Origin: Tomocerus qinae
Lineage: Eukaryota > Arthropoda > Collembola > Entomobryomorpha > Tomoceridae
Assembly (NCBI GenBank): GCA_020055645.1
Contig: CM034547.1
Coordinates: forward strand, 12,246,513 to 12,310,512
Direction: 5' to 3'
Length of the DNA: 64,000 bases
The notes under the pieces were generated by a model, which had not been told where the DNA came from, ran no database searches, and was given only the letters and a program-made list of their open reading frames with translations. A program made the position numbers and the translations under genes. Positions 41,028-53,220 of this stretch are shown in pieces (the first letter of the stretch is position 1; every line of letters begins with the position of its first letter).

Positions 41028-44000
41028 ATGTCGGAATATGACGAAGAACCCAGAATTCACACGGTTATATCACCAGATTCTACAAATTCCAATGCTTTCT
41101 TTAATTCAATTGCTTTCTCCATTCCACGAAGGGAAGATAGTAATGTAGCCCCACCTTTGCCATCCGCTGATAATCAACAACATCCAACTCAAGCAAACGC
41201 CTACAATGACAATTCTGTAAGAATTTCCGCAGCAGTTAATTACGATGAAATGTCTATGTCATTGTTAGCAGACGATTTACAATCTGGTGATCATTTACTA
41301 GAAATAAATGCCCAACAGAACACAAGTCCACCCAATCATTATCAAGGTGAGCAACAAAGACTTGAGGGAAGTGGAAACCAACAGAATGACAGTCAAAGCT
41401 TTTACAATACCCCTTCTTCACAGTCGACTTACACTTACGAAAATCAACAGCAACCTACTTTCTATGAAAATCTTAACCAATTACCTCTAGAATATAATTA
41501 TCAGCCGCAATCACATCAGATACTTTACGATAATCCGCCAACTCATGTGATACCTTTTGAAAATCCACAAGTTCCTCTTGACCAATCCCAACAGGTTCCA
41601 GTTTCATATATAAACCAATCACAACTGTCCTATGAATCCCACCCCCAACATCCGGAGATGTCTTTCAATAATCAGCAGAGTCAACCTCAACAATTAGCCT
41701 ACGAGAGTCAGCAAATAGTCTACACTGACCCCCAAAATGCGTATTTAGATCAAATGCAATTTTCTCGGCAGGACCCACCCATTTCACAACTTAATTATGA
41801 TGGACAAAACCAAATTGCTTATAGTAATCAGCCCCAAGGGTATATTTCCAATCCGAATGAAGTGCTGTACAACAGTCAACAAGCCCAACTTACGTATCAA
41901 AATGAATCACAATCACAGTCTAATTTCGAAAATCAAATGCAGTCCAGGTCATTAATGCAAAGTCCTGTTTACTCTGAAACCATTGCCGCTGCCGAAGAAA
42001 CTGGTGTAAGGCATTATGGTGAAGTAGCTTCAAATGCAGAAGCAAATATTGTTAAAAAGTTAGAGAATTTGGAGCTTGGAGTAGAAGCTGGGTTAGAAGC
42101 ACAAGAACCAACTTCTTGTTCTTATAGTAATGAAAAACAACCACAACCTTCGGAAGTATATTATGGAAGCACTCTTCCAGTCGGAGATTTACTCTACCCA
42201 CAAGATGTACCAATTCCTCAGGATCCTCAAACTTTGGAAATGTATCCTGATGCAACCCAAATAGATGGTTTTTCTGTTCCGACTTACACTGGGGATGACA
42301 GTTTATATGATAAATGGATACCTTCTGAAGAGACAAGAAATATTTTGAAGAACAATTCCGAGGCCGTTCGTGCTGGAACATTTCCTGAAAAATCTCACAT
42401 GACTGCTCCCGGCGTAATTTATGCTGATGATTTGGTAATATTATTTTTTATGGTTTTACACTTTATTTATTTCTTTTATTGTAATGTTTGTTTTCAACAT
42501 ACTCAATGCTTAATTGTAAACCTTGAATTTATAAAACAATTCAATTCTGATGTAGGTTGATAAAGTTGGTGTAAACATGGCCAGAATTTTTGGAGAGGCA
42601 GAGGCATGCAAAAGAAAGATTTTGACTGCTGATAGCGTCACGCAAGATGATAATGGCCTTAGAGAGCTTATAAAGGTATAGAACTGTACTCATCCCAGAA
42701 TAATACCCAAAGAACTAGACTTGACAAATTACACTAAAACCACCTTCTTAATAACCACGACTAGTGTTTTACTCCTTGAAATTCTAGATTTGTGACAGAT
42801 TTTTTTAAAATTCACAGCTTGGCTGCTACCGATCTGCTATTAATTTGACAAAGCGTCTCCTCACATTGTATGGACAGGGCCCTGGTAAAGTTGGTCACTA
42901 CAGCAAACAGACACCACATTCTTTACAGGTTTGTCAGTATTTATGTGTATCTATGTATTTACGAAATTATTGCGACCGTGTACTATTTTAACTGTTCGCA
43001 CTGCGATTACGATTATTATAATATTAATAACAATATATTATTGATTTTGAATGTGTTATCTAGTTATGGTTCACTCGAATATCTCTTTTGATGCGGATAC
43101 GTGAATTTTCTATAGCCGAATCCGAAATTGCAGCATTTAAAAATTTTGACAACCCTGATATGTTTTACGAGTACTATCCAGACACTTACGGCAGTGGAAG
43201 AACAGGGTCAATGGTCCCTTTCCATTTCAGACTTCTTGCTGCAGAAGTCCCTCAGTACGTACGGAAATTCAATGAGACAGCAAATGGCCTTAACCAAATA
43301 CTATTGACCATCAACAAGGTAAACGGCCTTACACAACATTTATTTTGTGCATTACATTATTAGATTTTTGGCCCATTTCTAATCAGTTTCATGACTTGGC
43401 TCATCAGATATCAGAAATAATAGAAAACGACGAAGACTGCCAAGAAAGTGTTAAAAGGAGAGATAGAGATAGCAATGAAAATGCTGATGTAATGGAATCG
43501 GGTAATCCAGATAAAAATAATAAGTCAAGTGAAATAGAAAAAGGTGTGGATCCTGTTGAACAGGAAAACAAAGAAAAGGCACTGGCTATTTGGAAAAAAC
43601 GAGAAATACGTACCTTATACGCTCTAGTAAACGCATCTTTATTTTCAAAGGTAAGAATAAGAATAATTTTATTGAAAGTCAGATTGCTTAACCGGGTATG
43701 CCCATCGCTTGATGAGCTTTTTTCATTGTCATAAAACTTCTAGTAAGTTAGTTATGATAGCCCGATAGCTCTTATTTTTTGGACTTACGAATATATATGA
43801 CCATTATCTAATTATTGTAATTATTATTGATTTTCAGGATTACTACAATGCATTCACTTTGCTCATTAAATTATGTGAAAAGGATTCAGACCATCGCCCA
43901 CAAATAAAATCTGCAATTGGTCGACTATTTCTTCAACATGGGGACCTAACAACAGCCCAAAATTATTTCCTGGAAGCAGCAGATTTACGCTCTGGTGAAT

Positions 44001-44371
44001 CAGAGGCAGATCAAGTGGAGACTCTTATAGATTCAGCCCTGACATCCATTGCTCAGAACGCATACCCAGAGGCCTTTTTATTATTCCAACAAGCTTTACA
44101 AATTCAACCAGAAAACTTTATGGTTACCAATAATATGGCAGTATGTTTGCTGTATATGGGAAACGTGAAGGATGCTCTGGCCTTAATGGAAAGCACCGTA
44201 AAACAAAACACTCCACAACTTCTACAGGAGAATGTCATATTAAATCTCAGTACGATATATGAGCTAGAAAATTCGGATGGATACAAAAAGAATGCTCTCC
44301 TTAAATTGATTAGTCAATATAAAGGAGATGGTATCAATTTAGCTTCACTGAAAATGCCTAATCTCATTTAA
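41028..44371 (+). CDS. TRAPPC12: TRAPPC12 (TTC15), TRAPPIII complex subunit with TPR repeats
   Basis: Six exons, 41028-42434, 42556-42675, 42818-42928, 43064-43318, 43408-43650 and 43838-44371, all in phase 0, give 889 residues (human 735). The C-terminal half aligns with human TRAPPC12: [66 protein letters not shown], and the TPR block ending in [11 protein letters not shown] and NLSTIYELE. The protein is a TRAPPIII subunit that acts in ER-to-Golgi traffic and autophagy, with a mitotic kinetochore role known in vertebrates. The N-terminal half is disordered and unusually rich in Gln, Asn and Tyr between about residues 127 and 305, in loose repeats of a Y-E/D-x-Q/P type. The start is the first ATG after the acceptor ending at 40995, in a MSEYDEE context. 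The fifth exon has a short acidic insert. The 3' end faces LTV1, whose stop codon is 410 bp away. Confidence 0.94.
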
Positions 44372-44777
44372 CAAAAAAATGTTGCTGTTAAGTGAATTGC
44401 AGAATTCCTGTGTAAAACTACCAGACTCAGTGATATGACTTAAGGGGAGGTATTTGTTAAATTTGAGTGTTAACAGTTAAAGTATTGTAAAGTAAAAAAC
44501 TGTTTTACTCCGATTTTTTTTGATGATTTTTGTATCTCATGCATTCTCATCAAATATACTTTGTAATTATAAATAACACAGCAAAGATTTATGCATGTAG
44601 TAGCGGGGTCGATAAAACGATATTAGTAGGTACAACACTTAATATATTTAATTTATTACAATATTATTACCTATAAAAGACGAAAACATGAATATGAAAC
44701 TTAAGGTTATGTGTACTCAAACTAAATCAAATCATAACCAGGTTATACGGGCTTTAAATATCAAAAATAATAAATCA

Positions 44778-44783
44778 TTTATT
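44778..44783 (-). terminator. Poly(A) signal overlapping the LTV1 stop codon
   Basis: The minus strand reads TAATAAA at the end of LTV1, so AATAAA shares two bases with the TAA stop. No other canonical hexamer was noticed just beyond, which would give an exceptionally short 3' UTR if it is used. Confidence 0.5.
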
Positions 44784-46942
44784 AAAGTTTCAATCCTTGA
44801 ACATTCGATTTAATATTAAGACGAACTTTTTCTTGTCTCTTCTTTTCGTCTTTAAAGGCAGATGTATTAGCTTTCCGCTCTAAACGACGTTCCTAATAAT
44901 TATATTATTCAACATTAACCTTTTAGTAAATAAAATCTCAAGTACAAATATTATAACTAAACAAATACCTTGCGATATTCTTTAACTATATTTTTCCTTT
45001 CGCGTCTTTCTTGTGTTGTTTCATTTTTACTTCGAACAGTGGATATCCCACTGGCATGCGTTTTAGGATGAGAGGGTTGATGCAAACCATGTTCTTCAGC
45101 ATACCTTTCCTCAAGCACTTTCAGGTTTCCCTTTGTAAGACCTTTACCCAAGACACCAACCGGCATACCAGTTCTGCCACTTATTTTGATTAGATTATTT
45201 CTCTGAAAATAAAGGACCATAGAATCAAAGTACGCATTATGAAACGCTTTAGTATTTTATATACAGTAACAACTACCTTTGAAGGCTCTTTAATTAATTT
45301 TGGTCGGTTCTTGGTTGTAGAGTACGTTGATAAAATGGATTCACAATCCCATTTTTCTTTCATTACATCTTCATCAGAACTTATATCGCCATCAGAATCG
45401 GATTCATTTTCTTTCAACGCAATCTGAGCTATTTTTTCATTCAAGCCATCTTCCTTAACCTTTTCTTTTTCAAATTCCGTAGCATATTGCAATAATAGCT
45501 CTGATTCAGGCCCTATGTCCCCTTCAATGTCGTCACAATCCAGTGGACCAATATCCATGTCGTCATATTGTTCATACATCTGAAATAATTTTATGAGCAA
45601 TTTAGAAAAAAATATTTTATAACAAAGTAACAATATATAGATACCTCTAAATACCCACTACATCTGAATATTTGTATTATACTATACTTATGGACAACAA
45701 ACCTTTTCAAAACGGTCATCAACCAACATTAACTGTTTATTTCTTCGTACGACAGAACTAGACATTGAGTAACTGGTGAATCGTGTCCTATTTTCATCTT
45801 CGTCGTCGTCAAAATGCACACCATACTTAGGCCCGTCCATGCTTCCAATGGTATCTGCATCTTCATCAGCATCGTCTTCACCGTCCCCTTCTTCATCACT
45901 ATCTACGTCTTCATAATCGTCATCATCACTGAATAAGCCCTCAATGTCTTCTGGTTTAATATTTTGATCTATTTCTCCTCCTGCATTTGCTAACTCTATA
46001 AAATTATCTTCAAGTTCCGCATCAGGATCATCAAAGTCGAAGTCATCATCCAGAGCAGCAACAACGTCGGCATCCAAATCAGGGCGTGGACCTAAACATC
46101 CAAGTAAAAATATCAACAAACATAAAAATATTTTCTATGAATAGACTAGACAGACACTAGACTAATGTACTGTACACTGTCGAAAGGCATTTTAAGTAGT
46201 ATAGAAAGGTAAAACTTACCAAACGATGGTGCTGCTTTATTCAACAAACCGATTTCTTCTTGATATTCAGAGTCAAAAACTGACGAAGGAAGTTTAAGCT
46301 TAAAGTCCTAACATTCATCATAGTAAAAATTTATAATTTGCAAGATCGGAAATGTTTATTTACAAATGAACATAGGCAAGCGAATCTTTGGCTTACCTTA
46401 GTATCTGGTGCATTCTGAACTTCTTTAGGCTTAATATCGGTTGCATATATTCTTTCGCAAATGTCCCATTCTATATTCGAAACTTCTTTAGAATCTCTCA
46501 GATGTTGAAGATAATCATAATCATCATCGTAGTAGATTCCATATTTGTGTAGTTCTTCTTTTCTTTTTAAGGGATCCTTCTAAAATTGTGACATTTATTG
46601 ATTAGTTATTCTTAAAATTGGCCTAAAACGTTCTTTATAGAAAGAACAAACCTTGTCAACTTTTTTCGGTACTGATGACGATGTGCCGGCTCTAGGTTCT
46701 TGGTGTTCAAGGGGAACTAAAACGTGTTGAGGAGCATTTTCATCCGCTATCAAAGGATCTTTTTGAGATCGATGAGCCAAATAAAAAGTTGTTGAATTCT
46801 TTTTATCAATAAACTTCTTTTTCTTCCCAGATGGCTAAAATCAAAAATTCAAAACAAACTAAAGTAACGACACATCTAACAGCTAAATGAAATCAAAAAT
46901 ATGAATACTTAACGTTTTCAAAATTACTAAAAATCTTACCAT
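44782..46942 (-). CDS. LTV1: LTV1, 40S ribosomal subunit biogenesis factor
   Basis: Eight coding exons: 46942-46940, 46834-46652, 46579-46397, 46307-46220, 46091-45703, 45579-45277, 45202-44969 and 44892-44782. They give 497 residues (human 475). The first coding exon is only the ATG, followed by GTAAG; the next begins CCA, restoring the family start MP-x-KKKKFI. Matching blocks are HRSQKDPLIADENAPQ, YGIYYDDDYDYLQHL, LKLPSSVFDSEY, GLLNKAAPSFGPRPD, VVAALDDDFDFDDPD, the acidic run, SYSMSSSVVRRNKQL, FEKMYEQYDD, EKWDCESILSTYS, SGRTGMPVGVLGK, SKNET and the basic tail ending VQGLKL. LTV1 is a nuclear/cytoplasmic chaperone of pre-40S particles near uS3 (RPS3) and uS10 (RPS20); CK1 phosphorylation releases it in yeast and human. 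The upstream region is shared with eIF1A, which starts in the opposite direction. Confidence 0.96.
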
Positions 46943-47404
46943 TATTTTCCGCCGTTATGTTACTGGTTAACAGCAACTACAAAATCTTCGAAATATGACC
47001 AACTTTAACACTTTTACGTTAATAAGTAGATCTAAAACTGAAAACAAAAACAACTCCACAAACAAATCCAACCAACATGTGTTTGTGGTCTCTTTTTTGT
47101 CTAAAAGTATGATTGTGGTTTAAAATTAGTGCTTCTACAATTCGCAGCATATAATGGCCATGGAATGCGGAATTGTCTAATGAAGTACATGAATATTTAC
47201 AATTGCCGAATAGCTCTACTCCGAGCTAAACATTCTGCGACGTTAAATAAATGATGTCCTTAATGCGCAGTGAAGCAGGGCGCAGATTCCTGATTTAGGG
47301 ACTTCCCATTTGGACAGAAACGTATGATGACGTCACTTAGGGGAAGGCGTGTATGAATAATCGTCCCCGCACTGCATTGAGACCATTTCCGCTCTCTTGT
47401 CGTT
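46943..47404. promoter_or_regulatory. Shared upstream interval of LTV1 (-) and eIF1A (+)
   Basis: The LTV1 ATG and the likely eIF1A leader are about 460 bp apart and divergent, which suggests a bidirectional promoter for two translation-related genes. The interval is less AT-rich than its surroundings. It holds a CRE palindrome at 47328-47335 and a 9-bp inverted repeat (CCACAAACA at 47057-47065, TGTTTGTGG at 47081-47089). No TATA box was noticed. Confidence 0.5.
47328..47335. promoter_or_regulatory. Perfect CRE palindrome TGACGTCA
   Basis: A full CREB/ATF consensus, about 75 bp upstream of the putative eIF1A initiator. Confidence 0.55.
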
Positions 47405-47546
47405 CTTTTGCATTTAGCTCATAAACAAGGCTAAAGGCCCTTTTTGTCTAATCGCTCTTGTCTGCCGTGGTTGTAATTTACTAAATTTTTTGACGTCATA
47501 TTTACCTGAAAATTCGATTATTTTTCCAAATCGTGTGTCACAAAAG
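47405..47546 (+). other. Probable 5' untranslated exon of eIF1A
   Basis: A pyrimidine-rich stretch (CTCTCTTGTCGTTCTTTTGC, 47391-47410) resembles a TCT/TOP initiator, as expected for a translation factor. It is followed by a leader that ends CAAAAG before GTAAGG at 47547. The acceptor ACATGACAG ends at 48845, giving a 1.3-kb leader intron and an 86-base second leader segment before the ATG at 48932. The start at 47405 is inferred. Confidence 0.5.
47491..47498. promoter_or_regulatory. Second perfect CRE palindrome TGACGTCA
   Basis: It lies within the inferred eIF1A leader, 163 bp from the first copy. Confidence 0.45.
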
Positions 47547-48592
47547 GTAAGGTCGCAATTAATAAATCTGCTTACACCATTAATATTATGTGAGAAATTT
47601 GTTAAATGTTTTAAAAAGTTAAATAATACGCGCAATGTTGTGTGTATTCAGTATTCTGTGTATTAACAATAAAGAAGGGTCATTAGTGTATTTATCTTTC
47701 TATTAGGTGTAAACATTACTGATAATACTGAATAATAATATTTTGAATATTATTATAAATCAACCTACCAGCTGTATGTAGTTTTTGAAAAGAAAAACAA
47801 TATGCAGACAATATTGTTATTAATCATTAATTAATTGTTAATCTTTTCCAGTGATTGGTAAAGTTGAAAAGAAATTAATGGTTAATTTAATACACAGTAT
47901 GATTCAGAGTATTATATTATACCATTAAAATTGGTTAATTTTAAATGGCTATTTTGACAATGGATTTAGGAATTTATTTTTCAAATGGCATACGATAACC
48001 TTGCAATGGCAAACAGTTCATATTTACATCATAATATTGATTAAGCGAATGAAATGTTAACAGATTTTTGCAAACAGACACTACACTGCAAATCTATATA
48101 ATATTGTAGTCATTTTTCAATTTTGGTGCAATATAAATGATTTCATCTTTATGCATTCAAAGTAATATTATAATGGCCACATCATGACTTAGTAAAATAT
48201 ATTATTTTGTAAGTTTTCTCATTCTATAATAATAATCTATTCTTAATTAACTAGTTCTGATTGCTAATAAACCTTTTTTTACTGGCCGAAATACTAAGTA
48301 AAGGTCAGGTAAACTGGTAAAGTAACTAAAGTAAGCCTTGTTTCAGGCTGCTTCCAAGTTTTCTAACATTTTTTGTTTAGAACTTTTAGTAAGTGGAACT
48401 AACATTACTTCTTTAGTTTTACTCTGGTACAATTTCATGGTTTCGTCAATAGAAAATACAATACAAAGTACATTGGCTACAAGACAACAGAAAATGTAAT
48501 TCACTACATCACAGTACTACATTTGACATAATATTTTTACCAGGAATTATCACTTGGCCCCGAGTAGTAGTTTTTTATGGGTGCGCTAACTT

Positions 48593-48619
48593 ACGTGGAG
48601 AAAGTTTCTTTCCCCACGT
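48593..48619. repeat. Palindrome ACGTGGAGAAAG / CTTTCCCCACGT
   Basis: Two 12-base arms pair with one mismatch around a 3-base centre, in the eIF1A leader intron. It has the GAGAAAG core seen in other small palindromes of this window. Confidence 0.55.
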
Positions 48620-48931
48620 GTATTCATGTAGCCTAGCCTGATCATCGAATGGCAGTATTAAACAACTTATTTATTACAATTATATAATATCACGGTTTTA
48701 TTATTAGTGATAGCTTTATACTTGTAAGATTCTCGTACATGTATGTAAATCCTACATATTCTTTTTATCTGCAATACTATAATTCGAAACACTGACATGA
48801 TGTGCATTGGGTATTAATTAATGTTTTGTAATTTTAACATGACAGGCTGTCGTAACTTCGACTTGGAGATTTTCCTCAACCAGACATATATAACATAACT
48901 TGGTCATTGCCTGTAAAAATTTATAACCAAC

Positions 48932-50688
48932 ATGCCGAAGAATAAGGGAAAGGGAGGAAAAAATCGAAGAAGGGGTAAGAATGAAAACGAAACCGAAAAA
49001 CGTGAATTGGTATTCAAAGAAGACGGGCAGGAATACGCACAGGTCACCAAAATGCTTGGCAATGGTCGTCTTGAAGCTATGTGCTTTGATGGTATGTTCA
49101 ATTTTCTAGTTTAATTGTACTCTACTAGTTAAATTAGCGTTCCTATTTTGGTTTTTATTCTGAATTAAGTGCATTATAATCAGTGGTATGACATTACATT
49201 ACAATCAAAGATCAAACTTTTTAATTATGAACTATGAACAATATTGAGTTGTCAGTTTTGGACATGACATAATATTTGTATAGCACAGTTATAATATCAA
49301 TTTTAGTCATTTAACTTGGTGGCGAACGAAGGTTATTTTAACAAAGTATTAGTTGAACCAAGTAGCTATGTATAAATCAGCAGCAGCAAATTTTATTATT
49401 GAGTACATCAATGAACGTTGAGCTTGCAATTTTGTGTATCCTACACGTAGAATATTGTGCAATTATATGAGGTTTAGTTTATACTTTCTATTTTACTTGT
49501 TGTAATAGGCATATCATACAATAGAAGTTCTATCATAGAACCTCTTGGTACGTGTAATATTAGGCTATGTTATGTGTGGTAAGGATCTGACTGACGTGAC
49601 TGATCTTTGCTTTGTGTCTGTAACTTTAGCTTGTTAGCTATAACATAAGGTCTCCGTATTCTTTCTTTATGCACTTCATACATGTTAGCTGTTACCGTAT
49701 GTGCATGTTATAATTGAATTTTGTGCTGAAAATAGAACAAAAGTATATTCTCAGTAGTTAAAATTAATGCATGTATGATGCATGCACGCAATACATTGCG
49801 ACTTAACTAAGTACATGCTTGAACTACCAAGCCACAATTTACATGCTATAAGACTTGTACATATGCTTGTGCGGAAGTGAAACATGGTGTGCAACAGCAA
49901 TGTCAGCAATCTGCAACAATGGCCACGGCCAGATATTTTTTATTGAATGTACAATCACCATATTTTTATAATCAATGCATCCTATTTTATTACTTACGTG
50001 TTCATCAAATCAATAACATGATTACCTTCTCAAGCTCGCACTTTGTGTGTGTCCATTGTATATAATAATATTTTACCACTAATCAAGGTCATTCAGCTTC
50101 AGCCCTTTCTTAATTCAAAGGTCCTTTACCGCTTTGCATTGATGGCAAATGAAGCTGAAAGTAAAAAATGCTGTAGTTTCATTGTTCTTAAATTCAACTC
50201 AAATTAACTTTTATGATGCAATAGAATTTATACTTTCAATTTGTCAGCTTATATTCTTGGGCTGCATAAATAAAGAAAATAAAGGCGCCATGTAATGTAC
50301 TAACTACTAAGGACACCAATATCGATAAACTAAACAAGAGAAAAATAGGATTAATTTTAATAATGTACATAATTGTTAATGATAAACCATTTTTAAAACA
50401 GGAACTAAAAGACTGTGCCACATTCGAGGAAAGCTACGTAAGAAAGTGTGGATAAATGCCGGTGACATTATTCTGGTTGGTCTTCGTGATTACCAAGACA
50501 CGAAAGCCGATGTCATATTAAAATACACACCAGACGAAGCTCGAAATCTCAAATCGTACGGAGAATTTCCTGAGAGTGTCAAGATTTCCGAAACAGTCAC
50601 CTTTGTCGACGAGGGTATGGATGACGATATTGAGTTTGACGAAATGTCCGATGCTGAAGAGAGTGAAGATGATATAGACAACATTTGA
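48932..50688 (+). CDS. eIF1A: Eukaryotic translation initiation factor 1A (eIF1A)
   Basis: Two coding exons, 48932-49091 and 50402-50688, give 148 residues (human EIF1AX 144). The sequence begins [20 protein letters not shown] and is nearly identical to the human protein through [28 protein letters not shown] and [17 protein letters not shown]. It then follows [12 protein letters not shown] and KADVILKY, and ends in an acidic tail (EDDIDNI). The first 120 residues form the OB fold with its helical extension. The basic N-terminal tail and acidic C-terminal tail control scanning and start-codon choice in the 43S complex. The splice falls inside a Gly codon (G|GA), at the FDG segment. An upstream leader exon is likely (47405-47546). 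AATAAA lies 48 bp after the stop. Confidence 0.98.
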
Positions 50689-50735
50689 TCGTAATTTCCA
50701 ATTTCGTCTTCGCTACATCATAAATTCATCAGTGA

Positions 50736-50741
50736 AATAAA
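50736..50741 (+). terminator. Poly(A) signal of eIF1A
   Basis: Canonical AATAAA, 48 bp downstream of the stop codon. Confidence 0.6.
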
Positions 50742-51132
50742 AATTCAAAAATTTTCAAATTTAATCTTGTCGTGTACAATAATAACCTCGTTGGGGCAAT
50801 GAATAAGAATTGATAACAAATTATATGCGTGCTACACGTGTATTTGATTGCAAGGATATTGTCTGGTTTTATATGCATAATATTTGATATATTTTAGTAA
50901 ACAATAATTTCGTGAGAGCAACTTTTTGCTTTTTTGTTATTTTTAAAAATTTTTATCCATACTTTCATAGAATAGAAAAGCTATAAAAGGTTATCAAATT
51001 CAGTGTGGGTGGGTACGGTATAATAATAGTGATTATACTTCTAGGTAGCAAGTTATATATTATGGTATATATAATACGTGAAAAACGAAGAGAATCAGTG
51101 AAAGACACGCAAATATATTACTTAAATAAAGT

Positions 51133-51138
51133 TTTATT
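51133..51138 (-). terminator. Poly(A) signal of EIPR1
   Basis: AATAAA on the minus strand, about 48 bp beyond the EIPR1 stop codon. Confidence 0.6.
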
Positions 51139-51185
51139 ATATAGGTAGAAATCTTCAAATTATGAACAGTAATAATAAAAATATG

Positions 51186-53015
51186 TTATAAAATAATTTT
51201 ATATTTCTGGGACTTTGGTACTCTATTTATAACGAGGCGACCATCATAACTTAGTGATGCAAAAACCCAAGGGTCACAATTTGACCATTCTACAACATAA
51301 ACGGCATCTTCATGCTCCTCATATTTTGCTAAGACTCCTTCTTCCAAACTGTAATGTATTCAAGAATCATATTAATTAGCATAAATAAAAATCCATTATT
51401 TTCATTTTTTTGGCATCAGCACTATTTTAAGTTTTATTTAGTAAATTAAGATTAAATTGCTCCTAGTGAATTATAAATGAAACTACTCACGGTGGGACAA
51501 CAACTTTGTCTTTCTCTTCTTCCTCACTGTCACTAAAAACAACGTGACCTTTCGGTTCGGATGAAATGGTCGGCAGAGAATGCAAAACAACCCTGGAATC
51601 ACTCCCAGCAGTTAATACTAATTGATCGTGGAATGTGTTGTAACGTACCTTCCAAACCCTGTTGATTCGAATTAAGCATGAGGTATATGACATGAGGTTC
51701 TTCAATATCCTTATGGTTTGGCATTGACACATTACGATTTTTCACGCTTTTTTGATATCAATACATGTAGGCTAAATTACCAATGAGAATGGCATTGCAA
51801 AGATTTTAGGCTTTCATTAGGTTTCCTAAAATCCCAAAAGCGAGCTGTACAGTCATCCCCGCAGCTGGCAAAATAATACTGTTTATTTGGGTTAAAGTCG
51901 ATATCTCTGACTTGGAATTTATGGGCGTTGCAGTTCCATACTTCCTTCATACTTCTGGTATCGATTGCTTTTATCTGGGGGCCACTCATCAAAGCTACCT
52001 GATTCCCATCTAAATGAGGATTCCACTTTCCACTGTAGACGGATTCGGATGGAAAGTGTGATACTATCTAAATCATGAAAGAAATGATCAGATAATATAT
52101 TTGTAATACACATAAAAAATATTTTTTCACAATGAAAAAGCATATAAAAGGTTGCGTTGTTGTATAGGGGAAAGTTTTTACCTTAGATGATCCGTCGCTG
52201 ACATCCCATACTAGAAATCCTGATTGTAAAATAGAAGCTATACGCCCGTTTCTTGTCGGATGCCAATCTAAATATTTGAATTCATCTGACGCTCTATCAT
52301 CTTCGGAACTGAGTTTGCACACAAGTTTAAGTTCGCTATTCTCGGTATTTTCATTTTCAGGAAGACTCCATAATCCACCTTTCATCTGAGCTGAGTGGTC
52401 TATTATGTAGGCACATATTAATGTTTAGATTTAGAAAGTTAACTTAGTCTATTCAAAAAACAAACTAGATAAAACTGTATACAGTACAAACCAGTTATTT
52501 CATTATAGCACAATGCTAGTGTATTGGCAGAGGATGGACAACATTGTATTTGCCAAATCTCTCCAACTTTCGGTTTAAATACTTTCCTTGTTATGACATT
52601 AGTCTCTTCTTCAAAGTCTATTTGATGTACTTGACCACCGGCTCGGGTGGATAACGTACCGACAAAAAATCTGACAGTATCAGCCTCGCTGTTCTGCGAA
52701 CACAGTGCTCTTCCCTACAATATGATCATCAAATAGGTAAACAATGGAATCGGCATGCATCTATTATATACATTATTGTCAATGAAGTTATTATAGTGCA
52801 TTTTAGAGGTAAAACTTGGCCATCGAGAGAAAGTTATTTTCTCTTGAAACACAGGGACACCATGTAAAACTTTCACCACAGAGAAAGTTTACCGTTTTCC
52901 TCCAATCAGCTAAACCATAACAAAATACCATGCCATTGCTTCATATCACACATTAACTTGATGTGACCGACTGTATTACCTGAGATTCCAACCCATAAAT
53001 AGCTGAAGTTTCCAT
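51186..53015 (-). CDS. EIPR1: EARP and GARP complex-interacting protein 1 (EIPR1/TSSC1), WD40 protein
   Basis: Six coding exons, 53015-52980, 52714-52492, 52399-52182, 52067-51781, 51658-51491 and 51348-51186, give 364 residues (human 387). The N-terminus [12 protein letters not shown] matches human IYGLEFQAR. Further matches are [117 protein letters not shown] and the terminal KYKIIL. It folds as a WD40 propeller. It binds the EARP and GARP tethering complexes and acts in endosome-to-Golgi recycling and dense-core vesicle biogenesis. A leader exon probably ends at 53220 before GTAAGG and joins at 53047. The gene is tail-to-tail with eIF1A (498 bp between stops). Confidence 0.96.
52808..52893. 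repeat. Cluster of GAAAG/CTTTC inverted repeats in EIPR1 intron 1
   Basis: GAGAGAAAGTTATTTTCTCTT lies at 52825-52845. The whole block opens GGTAAAACTT and closes AAGTTTACC. A second pair, GTAAAACTTTC and GAAAGTTTAC, lies at 52864-52892. It may be a remnant of a small inverted-repeat element. Confidence 0.35.
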
Positions 53016-53220
53016 TCCACCTTTTTGTTTGATTTGATGCTGGAGACCTATATCAATACAGACAAGTTTAGTTATTTTTACTATTCGAGTTGTATGCAGT
53101 TTTTTTATGAATCCTCTAAATCTCAGGACAAAATATTGAGAAAAATGTTTATGATCGAAACAAATGGACAACGGTAATATAGCAATGATAAATTATTCAT
53201 TTATAATAGCATACCTTACC

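Noticed and set aside
42052..42381. 109-codon minus-strand frame in TRAPPC12
   Set aside because: Antisense shadow of a low-complexity coding exon.
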